DNA from: Planctomycetota bacterium
GTDB lineage: Bacteria; Planctomycetota; Brocadiia; JAJRTI01
DNA length: 5,760 nucleotides
Direction of reading: 5' to 3'
Assembly: GCA_024278415.1 (NCBI GenBank)
Contig: JAJRTI010000529.1
Coordinates: 1-5,760, forward strand
A program made the position numbers and the translations under genes. How positions within the stretch are numbered: position 1 is the first letter of the stretch; each line of letters opens with the position of its first letter. Under the pieces are notes generated by a model. The model was given only the letters and a program-made list of their open reading frames with translations, was not told where the DNA came from and made no database searches. Positions 3,516 through 5,760 of the stretch are shown piece by piece.

Positions 3516-5760
3516 ATGGCGGACGAGCAGAAAGTGCTGATGGTGTGCACGGGATGCGGCCAGCAGTATCGCGCAGGCCAAGCCATGCTGGGCAAGAAGC
3601 TCACTTGTCCCAAGTGCAAGCGCCTGCTCAAGCCGGCCTCCGGCAGTGGGCCCGCGGCCAACGCCCAGACGTTGTTGCGTGAGGAGACGCGAGCCGAGGA
3701 GGCCGAGCCGGAGGATCCGCTCATTGGGCAGACGATCGGCGGCTGCAAGATTCTCCAGAAGCTGGGCCAGGGCGGCATGGGCGCGGTGTATCGGGCCGAA
3801 GAAACGGCGCTGAAACGGAACGTGGCGCTGAAGATATTGCCGGCGCATTTGATGGGCAAGGACAAGGAGTACGTCGAACGCTTCCTTCGGGAAGCCCAAA
3901 GCGCGGCCCAACTCGACCATCCCCACACGGTCACGGTGTACGGCGCGGGCGAGGAGGGCGGCGACTACTATATCAAGATGCAACTCGTGGACGGAGAAAG
4001 CCTGGAGGATTTGCTCGATAGGAAGCCGAAGCTTGACGTGCGCGAGGCGGTGGCGATCGTTCGGGACGCGGCGCGGGGTTTGGCCGCCGCGCACGAAGTG
4101 CACCTCGTGCATCGGGACGTGAAGCCGGCGAACATCATGCTGTCCAAGAAGGGCCGGGTGCTGGTGGCGGACTTCGGGTTGGCGAGGAACGTGGCGGGCG
4201 CGGCGGGCTTGACACACACCGGGCAGATTCTCGGCACGCCGATGTACATGAGCCCCGAACAGTGTGAGGGGCAAGCCACGGACGCGCGGTCTGACATTTA
4301 CAGCTTGGGCGGGACACTGCACCGGTGCTTGACCGGCAAGCCGCCGTTCGAGGCGGGCAGCACTTTGGCCATGATGCGGGACCATTGCGATAAGGCGTTG
4401 AAGCCGTTGAGGGAGCACGACCGGACGTTGCCGGCGGACCTGTGCGGGGTAGTGGAGAAGATGCTGGCGAAGAAGCCGGAAGACCGCTACCAAACGTGCG
4501 AGGAGTTGATCTCCGCGTTGGAGTCATGTCTGTCTGGGATAGAGGCCAAGCAGGCCACAGGGAAAGGCTCTGCGAGCGCGAAGCCGAAACCCACGCCGAA
4601 GCGACGCTGGGGTTTGATGGGCGCCGGCGCGGCGGCTCTTGTCTTGGTGCTGATCGTGGGCGCGGTGCTGATGCGAGGCGAGCCGAAAGCGCCCCAAGAC
4701 GAAAGCGCCGGCCCGGCGCGCGGGAAGGAACAGCGGATATCAATTCCGGGCGGTGACAAGGAAGAGAAGGCTGCCAAGCCTGCCGAGCCGGTCAAGCTGC
4801 CGGCGGAGTCGTCTGAGAGCCTCCGACAAAAGCATGGCGCTCCAGAGGACGGCACACAAGCCGCGGCTCCTGCCGCGCCACAAACCCCTCCGCCTGCGGA
4901 TGCCGCGGCCAAGCAAGAACCGGCAGCGGAGGTTCCCAAACCGCCGCCCGCGCCGAAGGTCGAGCTTGCCGACAACACCGCGCTGCTCGAGGCGCTCAAT
5001 AGGTCCGACGCGTTTGTAGCCAAGATGCTTCAACTCGTGGCCACTCGCGACTACGCCGGCGCGCTGAAGGCCATCGAGTCGGAGGAGCAGGCTTGCCACG
5101 TGAAGGAGTTGAAGGCCGGCCTGCCGGCTTGGAAGGCTTGCGTGCAGGCCTGTGAGCGTATGGTGGCGAGGGCGGGGGACGGAGTGCAGGCGCTTGTGGG
5201 CAAGTCGTATAAGGTGCGGGTGAAGATGGGCGCGCAGGGCGAGGTGGGAGTGACGGGAAAGGTCGTGAAGTGTGAGAAGGGCGTTCTGTACGTTCGGGCT
5301 GGGAGTAAGGAGTTTAAGGTGAAGGTGAGGAACCTGGGCCCAAGCGAGGTGGCGAAGCTGGGCGGGCAAGCCGGCGCGCAAGGCGAGTTTGAGATAGGGT
5401 CTGTGCTTTTTTTCGAGGGGCGGGCGAGCGAGGGCTGGGCCCACTTGCGCACCGCGAGGGAGTTGGCGAAAGGAGACCAAGAGCTGTCGAACCTGTTGGC
5501 GGAGTGCGACGCGCTGTGGCGAGAGGTATCGAGTTTTCGCCAGGCGGAGCGCCGCGCTGGCGATCTGGCCAAGGAGCTTCGGCTCGCCCGCGGGGATGTG
5601 GAAGCGGGCCGGTGGGAAACGGCCCTGGCGAGGCTGGACGCGCTGAAGGCCAAGCACGGCCGCAGTGCGTGTTACCGCGCGGCCGCTTCGGCGGTGGCAA
5701 GCCTTTCGAACGCGGTGTCGGCCGTTCGGGAAGGCGCGGCCTTGCGGCTCATCGCGCAAC
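3516..5760 (+). CDS. Membrane-anchored Hanks-type Ser/Thr kinase with N-terminal zinc ribbon (3' end outside window)
   Basis: At least 748 codons, still open at the window end. Residues 11-34 form a zinc ribbon (Cys11, Cys14, Cys31, Cys34; CxxC-x16-CxxC). The kinase domain spans ~78-340: GQGGMG loop (Gly84, 86, 89), Lys106 in VALK, Glu126, HRDVKPAN (199-206), DFG (219-221), GTPMYMSPE ending at Glu248, and Arg324 in DRYQT. Thr233 and Thr235 are candidate activation-loop phosphosites. A basic stretch (PKRRW) precedes one membrane segment (~366-386), which puts the kinase in the cytoplasm and the rest outside. Then come a Pro/Ala/Lys/Glu-rich linker (~387-480), helices (~486-555), a short beta-rich, possibly SH3-like segment from about residue 560 to 612, and further helices that look TPR-like. 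This layout recurs in planctomycete-type kinases. The extracytoplasmic part may sense a ligand; none is identifiable. An upstream in-frame stop at 3447 limits the start to 3492 or 3516. Confidence 0.93.
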   Translation, partial: MADEQKVLMVCTGCGQQYRAGQAMLGKKLTCPKCKRLLKPASGSGPAANAQTLLREETRAEEAEPEDPLIGQTIGGCKILQKLGQGGMGAVYRAEETALKRNVALKILPAHLMGKDKEYVERFLREAQSAAQLDHPHTVTVYGAGEEGGDYYIKMQLVDGESLEDLLDRKPKLDVREAVAIVRDAARGLAAAHEVHLVHRDVKPANIMLSKKGRVLVADFGLARNVAGAAGLTHTGQILGTPMYMSPEQCEGQATDARSDIYSLGGTLHRCLTGKPPFEAGSTLAMMRDHCDKALKPLREHDRTLPADLCGVVEKMLAKKPEDRYQTCEELISALESCLSGIEAKQATGKGSASAKPKPTPKRRWGLMGAGAAALVLVLIVGAVLMRGEPKAPQDESAGPARGKEQRISIPGGDKEEKAAKPAEPVKLPAESSESLRQKHGAPEDGTQAAAPAAPQTPPPADAAAKQEPAAEVPKPPPAPKVELADNTALLEALNRSDAFVAKMLQLVATRDYAGALKAIESEEQACHVKELKAGLPAWKACVQACERMVARAGDGVQALVGKSYKVRVKMGAQGEVGVTGKVVKCEKGVLYVRAGSKEFKVKVRNLGPSEVAKLGGQAGAQGEFEIGSVLFFEGRASEGWAHLRTARELAKGDQELSNLLAECDALWREVSSFRQAERRAGDLAKELRLARGDVEAGRWETALARLDALKAKHGRSACYRAAASAVASLSNAVSAVREGAALRLIAQ

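Noticed and set aside
3437..3682. Possible upstream ORF in the kinase leader running into the gene in another frame
   Set aside because: No ribosome binding site before its ATG and most of it overlaps the kinase out of frame.
3435..4493. 352-codon minus-strand frame opposite the membrane kinase
   Set aside because: Antisense shadow; the plus strand shows the full set of kinase motifs with a good ribosome binding site.
4734..4744. CGGATATCAAT shared with the hairpin at 1503-1513
   Set aside because: An 11-base match between two places in a window of this size is within chance, and here it is ordinary coding sequence (Arg-Ile-Ser-Ile).
5406..5412. Run of seven T in the kinase gene as a slippage or frameshift site
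   Set aside because: The frame stays open and coherent across it, and no alternative-frame product with recognisable sequence follows.
4740..5759. 339-codon minus-strand frame at the window end
   Set aside because: Arg/Leu/His-rich antisense shadow of the kinase C-terminus, with no recognisable domain.

Overview
The window is high in G+C and reads as a chromosomal fragment of a bacterium from the Planctomycetota/Verrucomicrobiota/Lentisphaerota (PVC) group or a close neighbour. The grounds are two Hanks-type Ser/Thr kinases side by side, one with an N-terminal CxxC/CxxC zinc ribbon and a long extracytoplasmic C-terminus, a remnant of a carboxypeptidase-regulatory-like protein family I associate with these phyla, and GGAGTGCG-type palindromic intergenic repeats. 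This phylum call is an inference from protein style, not proof.

Layout. Positions 1-231 hold the 3' end of a gene that entered from the left and whose family-like sequence stops at a mobile element. Positions 207-1427 form that element: imperfect 23-bp terminal inverted repeats (20/23 identical), an outward-to-inward promoter that would give a leaderless mRNA, a complete REP-associated tyrosine transposase (RAYT, Y1/HUH family; 271-951), and a long non-coding tail (952-1404) with nested inverted repeats. Directly after the right end comes a cluster of six GGATAT motifs (1423-1509) and a hairpin that lies just past the stop of the next gene. Positions 1533-2840, minus strand, encode a cytoplasmic FHA-domain Ser/Thr kinase. 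A 675-bp divergent intergenic region (2841-3515) carries near-consensus promoters for both kinases and a 145-bp REP doublet (3131-3275). From 3516 to the end of the window, plus strand, runs the second kinase: zinc ribbon, kinase, one membrane segment, Pro/Ala linker, then a helical/SH3-like C-terminus that continues past the window.

How the parts relate. The two divergent kinases probably form a local phosphosignalling locus: a soluble kinase able to dock phosphothreonine partners through FHA, next to a membrane kinase that could sense an extracytoplasmic signal. All three full-length genes have the same promoter form, TTGAC(A/G)-N17-TAGNAT, pointing to the housekeeping sigma factor. The most striking non-coding feature is the REP doublet: its two arms differ at 12 of 52 positions, and ten of those differences are five compensated base pairs, so secondary structure has been conserved. 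With a RAYT gene about 2.2 kb away this looks like a RAYT/REP pairing, although the sequence alone does not show that this RAYT acts on this repeat.
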